A DNA stretch of 64,000 nucleotides, from assembly GCA_032433765.1 (NCBI GenBank), contig JAVIAB010000073.1:69173087-69237086 (forward strand), given 5' to 3'. The number at the start of each line of letters is the position of its first letter. The first letter of the stretch is position 1. Below the pieces are notes generated by a model. That model was not told the origin of the DNA and did not search any database. It worked only from the letters and a program-made list of their open reading frames with translations. A program made the translations under genes and the position numbers. The DNA is from Megaustenia siamemsis. Taxonomy: Eukaryota > Mollusca > Gastropoda > Stylommatophora > Ariophantidae. This document shows, piece after piece, positions 43,276 through 53,689 of this stretch.

Positions 43276-43559
43276 CTATTTTACTGTTAAAATGCCATCC
43301 CGTGATCTTTCTTGAGCGTCATTCTTCTGTGCTATTTCAGCTTCTCCCTCTCAGCTTTCCACTGTCTCCCTTTTGTAATAGATCCTCCCATTTATTGCAG
43401 GATTATAAATTTAACCTCATTATTTAGTTGTACACAATCTTATCCAATCTTATCAGGTTTATCATCATGTGTGGCACAGATGTCTAGTATATGTCTAGTG
43501 AACACTCTTTACAGTGCGCCGAATTCAAAGTTACCTGATTTTTATATCAAAATTAAAAA

Positions 43560-43690
43560 CAGTACTGGAGTAATACTGACCACATAACCCCAACAATCAT
43601 GTTCCGAAGGTCTATACAAATTATGGTCACAAACACCATATTCCCTATATGCCCATGTGGCGTGACAGGGCTCTTTACTTTACTTTTATA
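43560..43690 (+). mobile_element. SINE type 1, 3' half
   Basis: CATAACCCCAACAATCATG, CACCATATTCCCTATATGCC, GTGGCGTGACAGGGCTCTTT, ending ACTTTACTTTTA. Confidence 0.8.
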
Positions 43691-43931
43691 CAAATAATAG
43701 GAACATCAATATTCTCTTGGATTTTACTTCTATTTAGTGTCTCATTTAACAATACAATATTTCTCTTGTCTTTTTTATATTTGATTTCTCTGTATTTTCT
43801 GATGCTATGTTTAGATACTATTTCTTCATTATTAGTCTACGAGCTTAAAAAAACAAACTATTAATATATTGAGATTAAAGTGAGTAAATTTAGTAGTTCG
43901 TGACGTGGCAGATTGAGAGCGATCAAGAAAC

Positions 43932-44267
43932 GTGAACCAGCGTTACAAAAACAGCAGTCAGGAAACATTCTCCACTCCAAGAGAACAGCTTATAAACCAA
44001 CTTATAGAACAACCTATAAAACAACTTATAGAACAACTTACAGAACAACTTATAGAACAACTTATAGAAGAACTTATAAAACAACTTATAGAACAACTTC
44101 TAAAACAATCTATTAAACATATCAAAGAACAGCCTGTAAAAGGAAAACTAGAAAACCAAGAAGCAACAAGGAGGCAAACCATACCACCCTCCCTTTTCCC
44201 AATTTCTCCACTCTCTCCAGAAGCTAAAATGAAAAAAAAAATGAAGGGAGGACGAAGAAAAATGTAA
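43932..44267 (+). CDS. 111-codon open frame with QLIE repeats, function unknown
   Basis: Starts MNQRYKNSSQETFSTPREQL, then about ten four-residue units (QLIE, QPIK, QLTE, LLKQ) encoded by a 12-bp tandem repeat (43985-44115, AACTTATAGAAC), then a Lys/Pro-rich tail ending MKKKMKGGRRKM. The repeat would make a short amphipathic helix. No family recognised; the 12-bp period alone can keep a frame open. Promoter or splice signals are not evident. Confidence 0.25.
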   Translation: MNQRYKNSSQETFSTPREQLINQLIEQPIKQLIEQLTEQLIEQLIEELIKQLIEQLLKQSIKHIKEQPVKGKLENQEATRRQTIPPSLFPISPLSPEAKMKKKMKGGRRKM

Positions 44268-44286
44268 TGAATGTTATTTGGTTATT

Positions 44287-44450
44287 TAGTTATGGAAGGC
44301 CCCGGTATCACTGCAAACGAATTAAAATCCATAATTTTTTAGTCCCCATCATAGCAGTTCAGCACACGCCAAAGACATAAGGCGAAACCGCGCAGAAAGT
44401 GAACACAGCCAACTGTTCCCTGTCATACGATATTATCTTTCATCGTAAAC
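44287..44450 (+). repeat. Repeat B, copy 4, internally deleted
   Basis: TTATGGAAGGCCCCGGTATC, ATTAAAATCCATAATTTTTT, then a jump to CATCATAGCAGTTCAGCAC, GACATAAGGCGAAACC, GCGCAGAAAGTGAAC, CATACGATATTATC. Confidence 0.85.
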
Positions 44451-44746
44451 AATTGGAATATCGAATGAATGATTGGTAACAAATATTTGACCTGTACTCA
44501 TTCATTTACAATACAATATTACAGTTCAGTTAGTTAATGTGCCCCTGTGGCCTTGTAGGTTTTACTAAAATACTGTGCAGGTTCCCATATTGGTCTACAA
44601 CGTGAGCAAATTTGTTGGTACTGAGTTCAGTATCACGCCAGAGCGCCCTACTCTCCCAAAGAGAATGTTTGTGTGAAAAATCTGATGAGGTTAGGTGAAT
44701 ACTTAAATACTTACAAAATATGTACATATGTGTACAAACAGCTAGA

Positions 44747-44916
44747 TCATCATCATGTGCCAAACCGGTCGGCGTATGCTATCTATCATGTCCCTCCACA
44801 ATCTTCTATCTACAGTGCATCGTATCAGTTCTGTTGTTGACTGTTTTCCATGCCATAACACCAAGCGAACTAGGATTTTCTCTATTTGTCGTCCGCGATC
44901 TCTTTTTCCTTTTATT
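44747..44916 (-). mobile_element. LINE A1 3'-end insertion (170 bp) with target duplication
   Basis: CATCATCATGTGCCAAACCG to TTTGTCGTCCGCGATCTC. AACAGCTAGA (44737-44746) and AACAGCGAGA (44917-44926) flank it. It splits a diverged 50-60 bp repeat with TATGTACAAATGTGTACAA (44711-45045). Confidence 0.85.
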
Positions 44917-45107
44917 TAACAGCGAGAAACTAAAATAATATGTACAAATGTGTACAAACATTTATATATTAGAATAATATGTGCATATGTGTACAAGCTG
45001 TTAAATATCAAAATAAAATGTACATATTTGTGCAAGCCGCTTACCGACACATTAAGCTGTTCTTGCAGCAGACGCCGTTTGGTACGTCTTTGGCTTAGTG
45101 AAACTTC

Positions 45108-45545
45108 ATCATCATGTGCCATGTCGTTTGGCGTAGGTGATCACGTCTTTCCACAATTTAATGTACATAGAGCATCGTCGGAATAATCCCCCCCCCCCAA
45201 ATACATAAAGAACAAGTGATAAAGTGGTTTAGCCAAGTGATAGGACAAAAAGAGATCAAAATACATCAAACGAGACTAAAACGTTACGATATCACCAGAC
45301 TCAAGGGCCGACCGCAAAACATAAAAAAAAAACGGATTCACAGAACATTAGAGCATTAATCAAGTAAACAAAAACAGCAGCAGATGCCAGCAGAAGAGCA
45401 AGAAACGAGAGATAAAATGGTCCGCAAATATCTCCCCTCGACGCCGAAAGACAAATAAGGACGGAGAGAAAAAAAGAAGTGCATCCTATCGTTCTGTTGT
45501 TGACTTTACTGTGCCACGACACCAAGATTGTCTCCCTCATAGTCG
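45108..45545 (-). mobile_element. LINE A1 3' end, split by a LINE E fragment
   Basis: A1 3' end (CATCATCATGTGCCATGTCG, minus strand) to about 45178, then resumes CCTATCGTTCTGTTGTTGAC at 45485. Between them the plus strand reads IKWFSQVIGQKEIKIHQTRL, KGRPQNI and SPLDAERQIRTERKK, a LINE E C-terminus. A C10 run is at 45189. Confidence 0.7.
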
Positions 45546-45699
45546 TGATCGCCCGTTCCCAGTATTACTTATTTCGCCAGTATTATTTTTCTATTTTGCG
45601 TTTAACAAAAAGTTGTTCCCCACTATCCTGACCTTACCAACAGAAGATTAACATCGAGGGCACTGTGTGAAATATTATACTTTGCGATGCTATCTGTCC

Positions 45700-45742
45700 G
45701 CCCTGTCCCGTCCCGTCCTGTCCTGTCCTGTCCTGTCCTGTA
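45700..45742. repeat. (CCTGT)n microsatellite
   Basis: CCCGTCCCGTCCTGTCCTGT and further CCTGT units, about eight in all. Confidence 0.9.
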
Positions 45743-45859
45743 CGCCCGCCTGCCGTTCGCCTGAAGTATTGTCTATATCTTCAATGTCGTTTCCTGCATA
45801 AATTTTACTGTCCTTAGTAATTCTTGCACTGGCCTATATAATTTAGTGTGTAGTGTTGT

Positions 45860-46068
45860 ATCTATCCAGGCATGTCGTAAGAGGCGACTGATTGATGGCT
45901 TGACAAGCTGTCATTGTAAACAAGTTTTGTTATGGAAACAGTCATAGATTTTAGAAGCAGTGATCTCCGCAATATGTGCTATTTTGTCACGCAAGGTTTC
46001 TGTTTTTGAGATTGTGGTTCTGCCCTATGTGCCGTCTTCGGCTCGAAAGGACATAGAATAGATAGTTG
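45860..46068 (+). mobile_element. Probable LINE 3' untranslated fragment
   Basis: GCATGTCGTAAGAGGCGACT, then CCCTATGTGCCGTCTTCGGC and TCGAAAGG with a short ATAGAATAGATAG tail. The last phrase matches the LINE 3' end at 17560-17608. Confidence 0.5.
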
Positions 46069-46279
46069 TATCTATGGTCCTATTTATTCTTTCTTGGTCT
46101 ATTTTGTGATTATTTCGCCACCCCTTCCATCCACCCACTACAGACAAGAGATTAGTGTTGAGGTGAAGAAGGTACTGCCCCCCCCCCCCCCAACAAAACT
46201 ATTTTTAAAGTGTGTCCTGCTTGAAGCTGGCAACGAAGTGGTTTCTTGTTTTCTCAGGAAATCCTACCTCAGACGAGAT

Positions 46280-47020
46280 GTAGTTGTGTAGCAGTCGGTT
46301 AGCAATCATGTAGTAGTTGTGTAGCAGTCGGTTAGCAATCGTGTAGTAGTTGTGTAGCAGTCGGTTAGCAATCATGTAGTAGTTGTGTAGCAGTCGGTTA
46401 GCAATCATGTAGTAGTTATGTAGCAGTCGGTTAGCAATCGTGTAGTAGTTGTGTAGCAGTCGGTTAGCAATCATGTAGTAGTTATGTAGCAGTCGGTTAG
46501 CAATCATGTAGTAGTTGTGTAGCAGTCGGTTAGCAATCGTGTAGTAGTTGTGTAGCAGTCGGTTAGCAATCATGTAGTAGTTATGTAGCAGTCGGTTAGC
46601 AATCGTGTAGTAGTTGTGTAGCAGTCGGTTAGCAATCATGTAGTAGATGTGTAGCAGTCGGTTAGCAATCGTGTAGTAGTTATGTAGCAGTCGGTTAGCA
46701 ATCGTGTAGTAGTTGTGTAGCAGTCGGTTAGCAATCGTGTAGTAGTTGTGTAGCAGTCGGTTAGCAATCATGTAGTAGTTGTGTAGCAGTCGGTTAGCAA
46801 TCGTGTAGTAGTTGTGTAGCAGTCGGTTAGCAATCGTGTAGTAGTTGTGTAGCAGTCGGTTAGCAATCGTGTAGTAGTTGTGTAGCAGTCAGTTAGCAAT
46901 CGTGTAGTAGTTGTGTAGCAGTCGGTTAGCAATCGTGTAGTAGTCATGTAGCAGTCGGTTAGCAATCGTGTAGTAGTCATGTAGCAGTCGGTTAACAATC
47001 GTGTAGTAGTCATGTAGAAT
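46280..47020. repeat. 33-bp minisatellite, about 22 copies
   Basis: Unit GTGTAGCAGTCGGTTAGC-AATCATGTAGTAGTT with ATG/GTG variants. 33 is a multiple of three, so the minus strand stays open for 188 codons as an 11-residue repeat (IANRLLHNYYM). It abuts a LINE A2 whose own 3' end is missing. Confidence 0.95.
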
Positions 47021-47029
47021 TTGAGCGAT

Positions 47030-47944
47030 GGCCATAAAATGATGATTGTTTCTTCCTAATATTGTAAATTAGCTCTCTTTTTGCTTTGACCTCTCTCAGA
47101 ACCTCTTCATTACTCTTCTTAGCATGGTACTCTCAACATTCTTCTGTAAAACCACATTTCTACAGACTCCAGTGATTTTCTTGTCTGTTGTCCTATTGTC
47201 CATTATTCGCGTCCATATGTTAAGACTGGCTCTACATAACATTTAAGAACTCTTTTCTAGTTTCTGTGTCAAAAATGGATTGCATGGTATCTTCCTCATT
47301 TTTTGGAAAGCTGCTTTTGCCTGAGTCATTCTGCATCTCACCTCTTTTGTACATCTTCCGTCTGAGGTTAACAAAGTTCCCAAATATTTAAATTCATTTA
47401 CCTGTTTTAATATAGTTCCACTTGTCTTTATTTTGCACTGAGGTGATGTCTTTTTCTTTGTTGTTACCATTACCTCTGTCTTTTTGCTATTAGGGCTGAG
47501 TCCTTATTTTTGCTTTCTTTCACTATAATGTTCAACATTTCTTGTAACTCATTTTCACTCTTAGCAATTAAGACCGTATCATCAGCATAACTTAGATTAT
47601 TTATATTATGACCTCCAATTGTTATTCCAGGCATGTCCCTTATGGATCTTAAAATAATCTCTCTATAGATATTAAACAAATCTGGTGACAGCACACAACC
47701 TTGTCTAACACCCTGTTTTATTTGTTGAAACATTCCCAACTGGTTTCCAGTTCTTATGGCCGCTGTTTGTTGCCAGTACATGTTCTTTATTATTCTTAGA
47801 TCTTTGCTGTCTACGTTTATGCTTTCTAAAATTTTGATTATTTCTTGGTGCTTTACTTTGTCAAATGCCTTGGTGTAATCTATGAAACATAGGTATAGAT
47901 CTGTTTTCACCTCTATGGCTTTTTCTACTAAAGATCTTATGATA

Positions 47945-47953
<9 letters not shown>
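47030..47953 (-). pseudogene. LINE family A2, RT palm to C-terminal region
   Basis: Best preserved RT in the window. Minus strand: YIIRSLVEKAIEVK, LYLCFIDYTKAFDKVKHQEI (first catalytic Asp), INVDSKDLRIIKNMYWQQTA, IKQGVRQGCVLSPDLFNIYR, ITIGGHNINNLSYADDTVLI (catalytic ADD), then after a frameshift VTTKKKTSPQCKIKTSGTIL, FKYLGTLLTSDGRCTKEVRC. The frame extends past 47953 into a (CT)n run and FB3, which is not LINE sequence. The endonuclease and 3' end are missing. Confidence 0.9.
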
Positions 47954-47990
<37 letters not shown>

Positions 47991-47999
<9 letters not shown>

Positions 48000-49024
48000 G
48001 ATCAGGACTCAATCAGAGTAGGACGTCCAGACTCTCATACGAAGATAGCTGTCTGTTTAAGCCTGTTAGATCCACTCTGCTTGAGTACCTGTTAAAACGT
48101 TGCACTGTGTTCTGCAACTGTGGCCCAGTGCATCGGATTTCAGCCAGAATTTTGTTCAGGTTTGCTTTCCTTAGCCATTGATTGTCCCCAATCTTCCTGC
48201 AAGGTAGCAGATGGTCTTTTCTGTAGGGGGATTCTGCCATTAGATGGTCGGCCCTCCCAGGTTTACGAACACCATCTGCCCGAGTCACTAGAGGTGACTA
48301 ACACAGACATGCGACTTGTAATATGAGGAAAATGCAACAAGGAACACTTTTCATGCATAGCCTTCATTGTTCCCGCCGCATATCCCCATATACCGGTAAG
48401 TCACCTCCTCTTGAAAATGATGATCATCGTAGCACTTGATGATGTTAGGCCATCGTTGATGACTCCAATTCCGAACATATAGACACACAGTCAGTCGTAA
48501 AATTATCCTCGTCGCACATCAAACAGCAGACCATAAGATTTGCGCACGGCCGGTTTATGGAACCAATACGATGACGTAACACACAATGTCGCCAAACTCA
48601 TAATCTCTATACCTTTAGATTTATGTCTGATTACTCAAGTGTAAGCAGCCTACGACGAACAAACACGAAGCAACTTCCCCAAAGAGACAAAACTGCGACT
48701 GACGAAGTAGTTTACATTAATATGTAACATGGAAATAACTTGCGTCAAAGAATCCCAATAACAGTCTTGAACAGCACTAATGTGACCTAAAGCGCAGATC
48801 AAGTCTAAACGGTGGAAGGTCTCACTCACAACACTTGATTCGTAAAAAACGGACTGTTGTCGGCCTACGACCTCGCTTTAGCGACACAGATGTATCAAGC
48901 ATATCATCACTTTGACTTTTACGCAGAAAAGTGCAAAGAAGATCCGAAATTAATCAGACCTTGGGTGCATTTTCTGCAGCGATCGAGAGGACGTGGACTA
49001 GATCCGCCATCTTGGAAACGGAAC
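47991..49024 (+). repeat. FB3 left arm
   Basis: Landmarks: GTTAGATCCACTCTG, GATTGTCCCCAATCTTCCTG, GATGGTCGGCCCTCCCAGG, GACTCCAATTCCGAACATAT, TACGATGACGTAAC, CCTACGACCTCGCTTTAGCG, ending CGCCATCTTGG. A frame at 48857-49102 (SAYDLALATQMYQAYHHFDF, RPWVHFLQRSRGRGLDPPSW) runs off the arm; its partner in the right arm is broken by stops. No family known. Confidence 0.85.
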
Positions 49025-49103
49025 TATGATATAAATGACATTGCTTGTCCAGGTAATATCTTGTGTCAAAATACAGATATACAATTTATTTCCGAGTTAT
49101 GAT

Positions 49104-49352
49104 CGTAACTCTATGCTACAGTCATGAATACATGTGCCTGAAAGACATCGTAAATGGTAGCTATCATTTTAGGTAGATGAGTTGGCCCTGTGCTCTTGCG
49201 TTTGGTTTCCCGTGGCAAGGCGCTGTGCTACTGAGTACGTGTTCGATCCTGCTTCGGACCATATATTGTTCTTTGTTTTTTTTTTTTTCTGTTGTTGATT
49301 ATTTGTCATTTTTTCCGAGTGCTGTAAACATACCTCTTTCTGTGAAATGATC
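49104..49352 (+). mobile_element. tRNA-derived SINE type 2, in the FB3 loop
   Basis: CTCTATGCTACAGTCATGAA, TAGATGAGTTGGCC (A-box-like), GTGTTCGATCCTGCTTCGG (B box), GAGTGCTGTAAACATACC. 3' end cut before the TTATTA tail. Confidence 0.65.
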
Positions 49353-49731
49353 TGGTAGGACAGGTCACACAGTTTTCCAACCTTTACCCAGAACTAGACG
49401 AAGTACATTTCCTGTAAAAGCCGGAATGTCAAGACAGCAATTATGACCGTCACTTGTGAGTTAATAGCTTCTGCCCATATCGTCAGCTCGTGGCATTAGC
49501 ACAACGGTAGACTTCTCCAAATGTTGGAGAAGATCAAACAAACAAAAACAATAAAGTTCGGCAAATGTTTGGGCCTTGTTCGGTTCCTGAACTTTTGACC
49601 TCTCCCTCTTGGGAGACATTTTTGGTAGTAAGGCTATTATAGCTCTCTGTGTAGTTAAAAGTATCACGTTCTTTTACAACGGCAAGGTCATTAAGGATTA
49701 GTGAATTATTGGCAGCCTCTGAAGAGAGTGG
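49353..49731. other. FB3 loop, unassigned
   Basis: CTCGTGGCATTAGCACAACG (49487) is faintly tRNA-like but no B box follows. No gene. Confidence 0.4.
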
Positions 49732-49746
49732 ACATAAATAGTGTAA

Positions 49747-50043
49747 CGGAATCATTTCAAGGGAAGAGGTATGTTTATAGCACTAGGGGAAACAAATCAC
49801 AATCAACAACGGAGAAAAAAAGAACAAGAGATGGTCCGAGCAGGATCGAACTCTTTCACGGCTCTAGCGTTTGGTTTCTTGTGGCAAGGCGATCGTCTAT
49901 TGTTCTTTGCTTTTTTCCTCTGTTGGTTGTTTGTGATTTTTTCCCGAGTGCTGTAAACATACCTCTTCCCCTGAAATGATTCGGTAATCTATCGCCTCGG
50001 AAGTTTACCTCCACAATAACATTCATTTATTATTATTGTCTCC
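49747..50043. mobile_element. SINE type 2 inverted dimer with 15-bp target duplication
   Basis: Left half 49749-49848 is inverted relative to the right half 49850-50043. Both carry the CGATCCTGC-to-TGATTC part of SINE 2; arms pair from GAATCATTTCA (49749) with TGAAATGATTC (49972). ACATAAATAGTGTAA stands at 49732-49746 and 50044-50058, a perfect duplication, so the dimer was inserted as one unit. Ends in ATTATTATTGTCTCC. Confidence 0.9.
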
Positions 50044-50144
50044 ACATAAATAGTGTAAGAGAAACATAGAGTAAAACAATGAGAAACAAGTCAAATGATC
50101 CCACTACCCCTTAAGACTTTTAAGTATAAAGGAGGACAGAGAAT

Positions 50145-50275
50145 AAGGTGTTAGCGCCCACATTTTTCAGTTATAAGGGCACACATGTTGTGGCCAATGT
50201 GGTCAGTATCAAACAAGGGCTGCCTTGCTTTCCCAGAACAATCCGGTACCCATTTATGACTGCATTAACTCAGGC
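50145..50275 (-). mobile_element. SINE type 1, diverged middle part
   Basis: Plus strand: AAGGTGTTAGCGCCCACA, CCAATGTGGTCAGTATCAAA, GCTTTCCCAGAACAATCCGG, TACCCATTTATG, matching the type 1 body in reverse. Confidence 0.65.
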
Positions 50276-50335
50276 TCTTTCGGTCGATTTCGATTTAGTC
50301 TTTAGTAATCTATTTCTCCAATTCAATTTTAATGC

Positions 50336-51366
50336 AACTTCCGTCTCCAAGATGGCGGATATAGTCCACGTCATCTCGATCTCTGCAGAAAGTGCATCCA
50401 GGGTCTGATTAATTTCGGTTCACCGTTGCACTTTTCTGCGATAAAGTCAAAATGATGATATACTTAATACATCTGTGCCGCTAAAGCGAGGTCGTAGGCC
50501 GACAGCAGTCCGTTTTTGACAAATAAAGTGTTGTGAATGAGATCTTTCACCGTCTACACTTGATCTGCGCTTTATGTCACATTGGTGCTGTTCATGACCG
50601 TTGTTGGAATTCCTTGACGCAAGTTATTTCCGTGTTACTTATTAATATAAACTACTTCGTCAGCCGCAGTTTTGTCTCTTTGGGGAATTTGCTTCGTGTT
50701 TTGTTCGTCGTAGGCTGCTTACACTAGAATAATCAGAAATCTAAAGGGAGCGAGATTGAATGTTCGACATTGTTGTGTCCTACGTCATCGTAATGGTTCC
50801 CTAGAACGGCCGTGCGCAAATCTTACGGTCTGCTGTTTGATGTGCGACGGGGATAATTTGACGACTAACTGTGTGTCTATATGTTCGGAATTGGAGTCAA
50901 CAACGATGGCCTAACATCATCAAGTGCCTACGACGATCATCATTTTCATGAGGACTTGAATTAACGGTATATGGGGATAGGCGCTGGGAACAATTGGAGA
51001 CTATGCATGAAAAGTGTTCCTTGTTGCAGTTTCCTCATATTGCAAGTCGCATGTCTGTTTTAGTCACCTCTAGTGACTCGGGCAGATGGTGCTCGTAAAC
51101 CTGGGAGGGCCGACCATCTAAGGGCAGAATCCCCCTACAGAAAAGACCATCTGCTGCCTTGCAGGAAGATTGGGGACAATCAAAGGCTAAGGAAAGCAAA
51201 CCTGAACAAATTCTGGCTGAAATCCGATGCACTGGGCCACTGGCGCAGAACACAGTGCAACGTTTTAACAGGTGTTCAGTCAGAGTGGATCTAACAGGCT
51301 TAAACAGACAGCTGTCTTGGAGTGAGAGTCTGGAGACTCTGATTGAGTCCTGATTACAGAGAGATT
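50336..51366 (-). repeat. FB3 right arm
   Basis: Inverted partner of 47991-49024 with scattered substitutions and small indels. The 51035-51376 minus frame is not a gene. Confidence 0.85.
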
Positions 51367-52915
51367 TTAATGCCATGGAAAATATACAAACATCAAAACA
51401 AATAACACCAGGGCTAAAACTAAGAATAGCAAAATGTTATATCTTCACAACATTCCTGTATGATGCAGAAACACTGACATTAGACAAGAAAACAGAAAAG
51501 AAAAATGAAGCATTTGAAATGTGAATTTATAGAAGAATAGGTGGAATTGGATGGAAAGAAAAGAAAACAAATGATGAAGTTTTAAAACAACTAAAAATGA
51601 AAAGAGAACTACTAAATACAATCCCACGAAGACAAATGAGATTTTTGAGACGTGTTAAAAGACACAGCAGCCTACTAAAAGTAATCTTGGGATGTACAAG
51701 GCACACTCCCTGTGTAGCAATGAGGTATTTTCTTGACTTTCTAACCATGGATGACATAATCAAGATCTGGAGAGCACGAGCATACCTGAAGATTAGTACA
51801 TAAACAGAGCATCCATTGCACCACGTGCTCAACACAGGGAAAGGTGCCAGGCTAAAAAGAGGCAAATCATGGGTGGGCCGAGCAGAAGATGTCATCAACA
51901 GGTCTGTGGGCTTACCAATATCAGCGTTGGTGAGAAGTGGCTACCGGTGCTTACGTCATTCACGGGGACTTTCACGTGTATTGTCATACTCGACAGGAAA
52001 AGTAGGGAACAGAACCCGGTCGTGGTTAATGCTGAGGTCAACGGTCTTATCTGTGATAGACCGATGAGAAAGATGCAGTCATTTATACAGACGGATCTGT
52101 AAGACGACACCAAAGAAGTGCATAGGCATTTACAGCACGCTCGGCAGGCAGAATAGTCAAAGAAGACAGTGGTGTATACGTCATGACCACGAGTAGCATG
52201 ACAATGGAGGTGATGGCAGTGACCAAGGCATTCAAATGGTTAGAGTCACAAGACTACACCCACGCATGTATACTGAGTGATTCGATGAGCATGATAAAAA
52301 AAGTGGAGGCGGGCTATGTACACATGCAATGGTTGGAGTCATTGCAGATGTAAAAAATGCTAAGGTCACCTTTGTCTAGGTCCCTGGACATGTGGGAGTA
52401 CGGGGAAATGAAAGAGCGGACATGTTGGCTATTTGCGCTGTCGTTGGGGACGGGCAACCAATGGATCGGGCTGACATCATCAATGCCCTCCGAGATGTGG
52501 GAAGAGCTCAGGACTTCGACAAACATAGATCCACGTCACTTCTTCGGATGATGGAAATGGGAGTTAAGATGGGTACAGCCAGAAATGAGAAACTTAGTGG
52601 CCGTGTAAGAAGACTTATCAACCAACATAGAACTGGAGTCGTCATTCGCTGGGCACTGCGGGAATTGCTGAGGAGGGGATCTGAGCACCTATGGACATGT
52701 TCGGAGTGCAATGACGATGATCCGCAAATAACTCAATAACTCAATCTTGGGAGGAAAAATACAAGGTAAAAGAACCAGAGGCAGACCGAGACTAACATAA
52801 AAAGATGGACAAGTCTGCCTATGACAACCTGCACTATCAAAGCAAAAGACAGCGGAATGGCGTGCCATGGTAGCCAACCTTCGATGCGGAGACGACACTT
52901 AATGATGATGATGAA
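51367..52915 (+). mobile_element. LINE family C fragment, split by a LINE D insertion
   Basis: Left half: AMENIQTSKQITPGLKLRIA, KCYIFTTFLYDAETLTLDKK, RRIGGIGWKEKKTNDEVLKQ, LKMKRELLNTIPRRQMRFLR. Right half from 52743: GKIQGKRTRGRPRL, KRWTSLPMTTCTIKAKDS, ANLRCGDDT-stop and AATGATGATGATG. AATCTTGGGA at 51683-51692 and 52743-52752 flanks the insert. Confidence 0.9.
51693..52742 (+). mobile_element. LINE family D insertion, RT end and RNase H, with target duplication
   Basis: Reads GCTRHTPCVAMRYFLDFLTM, IKIWRARAYLKIST, then frameshifted LNTGKGARLKRGKSWVGRAE, TMEVMAVTKAFKWLESQDYT, ACILSDSMSMIKKVEAG, a slipped last motif (VRGNERADMLAICAVVGDGQ), MDRADIINALRDVGRAQDFD, GVKMGTARNEKLSGRVRRLI, ALRELLRRGSEHLWTCSECN. 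Tail AATAACTCAATAACTC. Exact 10-bp target duplication. Frame 52392-52739 (115 codons) is the intact C-terminal end. Non-functional overall. Confidence 0.9.
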
Positions 52916-52919
52916 ACCA

Positions 52920-53285
52920 GTTCACTAATTCCCTAGCTATCATGGCGTGTCAATGGATTAGATTAATGGAAGTTTAGAGGACTACTAGTTTTGTGGATCA
53001 TTGGTTAGTATCCATGTCAAAGGTAACAAGCAATAGCAGTCCTCACAACTTATAGAAAACATTTAGTAAAGAATGAAGAATAAAGATAAAACTGTCAGAA
53101 TGGAAACACATCTAGTAACATACCAACTGTTGTTATCACTCAGGTCACCCAAATATTGAAGTGGTAGCAAATGAAAAATAGTAGACAGCCCCAGTGTTAT
53201 CAGTGTCGAAAGTGGCTGTTTTGTAAGGCGCAAGTAAGGAATATCATCACACCTGAGGTGTGAGATACGAGAGAAGGAATACAAA
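52920..53285. other. Unassigned DNA
   Basis: No family or gene recognised. Confidence 0.45.
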
Positions 53286-53289
53286 AAAA

Positions 53290-53440
53290 AAAAAAACTAC
53301 CAATGTTATGGGAGAAAACGGAGAAAAAAGGATTAAGTGAACGCGAAGCTAGACCAACCTAGAGAGACATCCTTCAGAAGCAGTCAACGAAACGTTTACA
53401 AGAAATTGGAGCAGCTAGAAGTGCTTTGTCCTCTTTCTTA
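53290..53440 (+). pseudogene. LINE C-terminal scrap
   Basis: In mixed frames GLSEREARPT, RDILQKQSTKRLQEIGAARS and AL, like the end of LINE ORF2 (GRPxxxWRxT, then ELxxxGxxxxxA). Confidence 0.45.
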
Positions 53441-53689
53441 ATTCGATGAATAACAAATCACATTGCACTGTGTTGTTTGCATATTGCTGTCCTTGTATCA
53501 TCTTCAACACGCATTGTTTGAGACTGCATTCCTAGAATTTTGAATATTTCCACACAAATTTAAATAAGATAAAAAAAAAAAATAAGAAATGCAATAACAA
53601 GCGAGAAGAAAACGCACAACAGTCACTTGAAAACAGAGGCGAGAATTTATAACGAAGGAAGTATTATTGGAATAACCTGGCATGTAAAA

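Larger units (their letters stand above)
47991..51366. mobile_element. Foldback element FB3, about 1.03-kb arms
   Basis: Arms 47991-49024 and 50336-51366 are inverted copies. Ends: TCTCTCTGCGATCAGGACTC left and, reverse complemented, TCTCTCTGTAATCAGGACTC right. The 1.3-kb loop carries SINE copies. No target duplication can be read because a LINE A2 (minus) lies left and a LINE C (plus) right. The ends differ from FB1/FB2. A solo end is at 43209. Confidence 0.85.

Noticed and set aside
46205..46771. 188-codon frame of 11-residue repeats
   Set aside because: A 33-bp minisatellite stays open by its period; no start context, tail domain or homologue.
46280..47020. CRISPR-like array of 33-bp repeats
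   Set aside because: No spacers between repeats, no cas genes, eukaryotic context. The same applies to every other tandem array here.
47470..48012. 180-codon reverse-transcriptase gene as one intact protein
   Set aside because: The first 20 or so residues (SPDRREREREREREREREI) come from FB3 and a (CT)n tract, and the C-terminus is frameshifted; only the middle is LINE RT.
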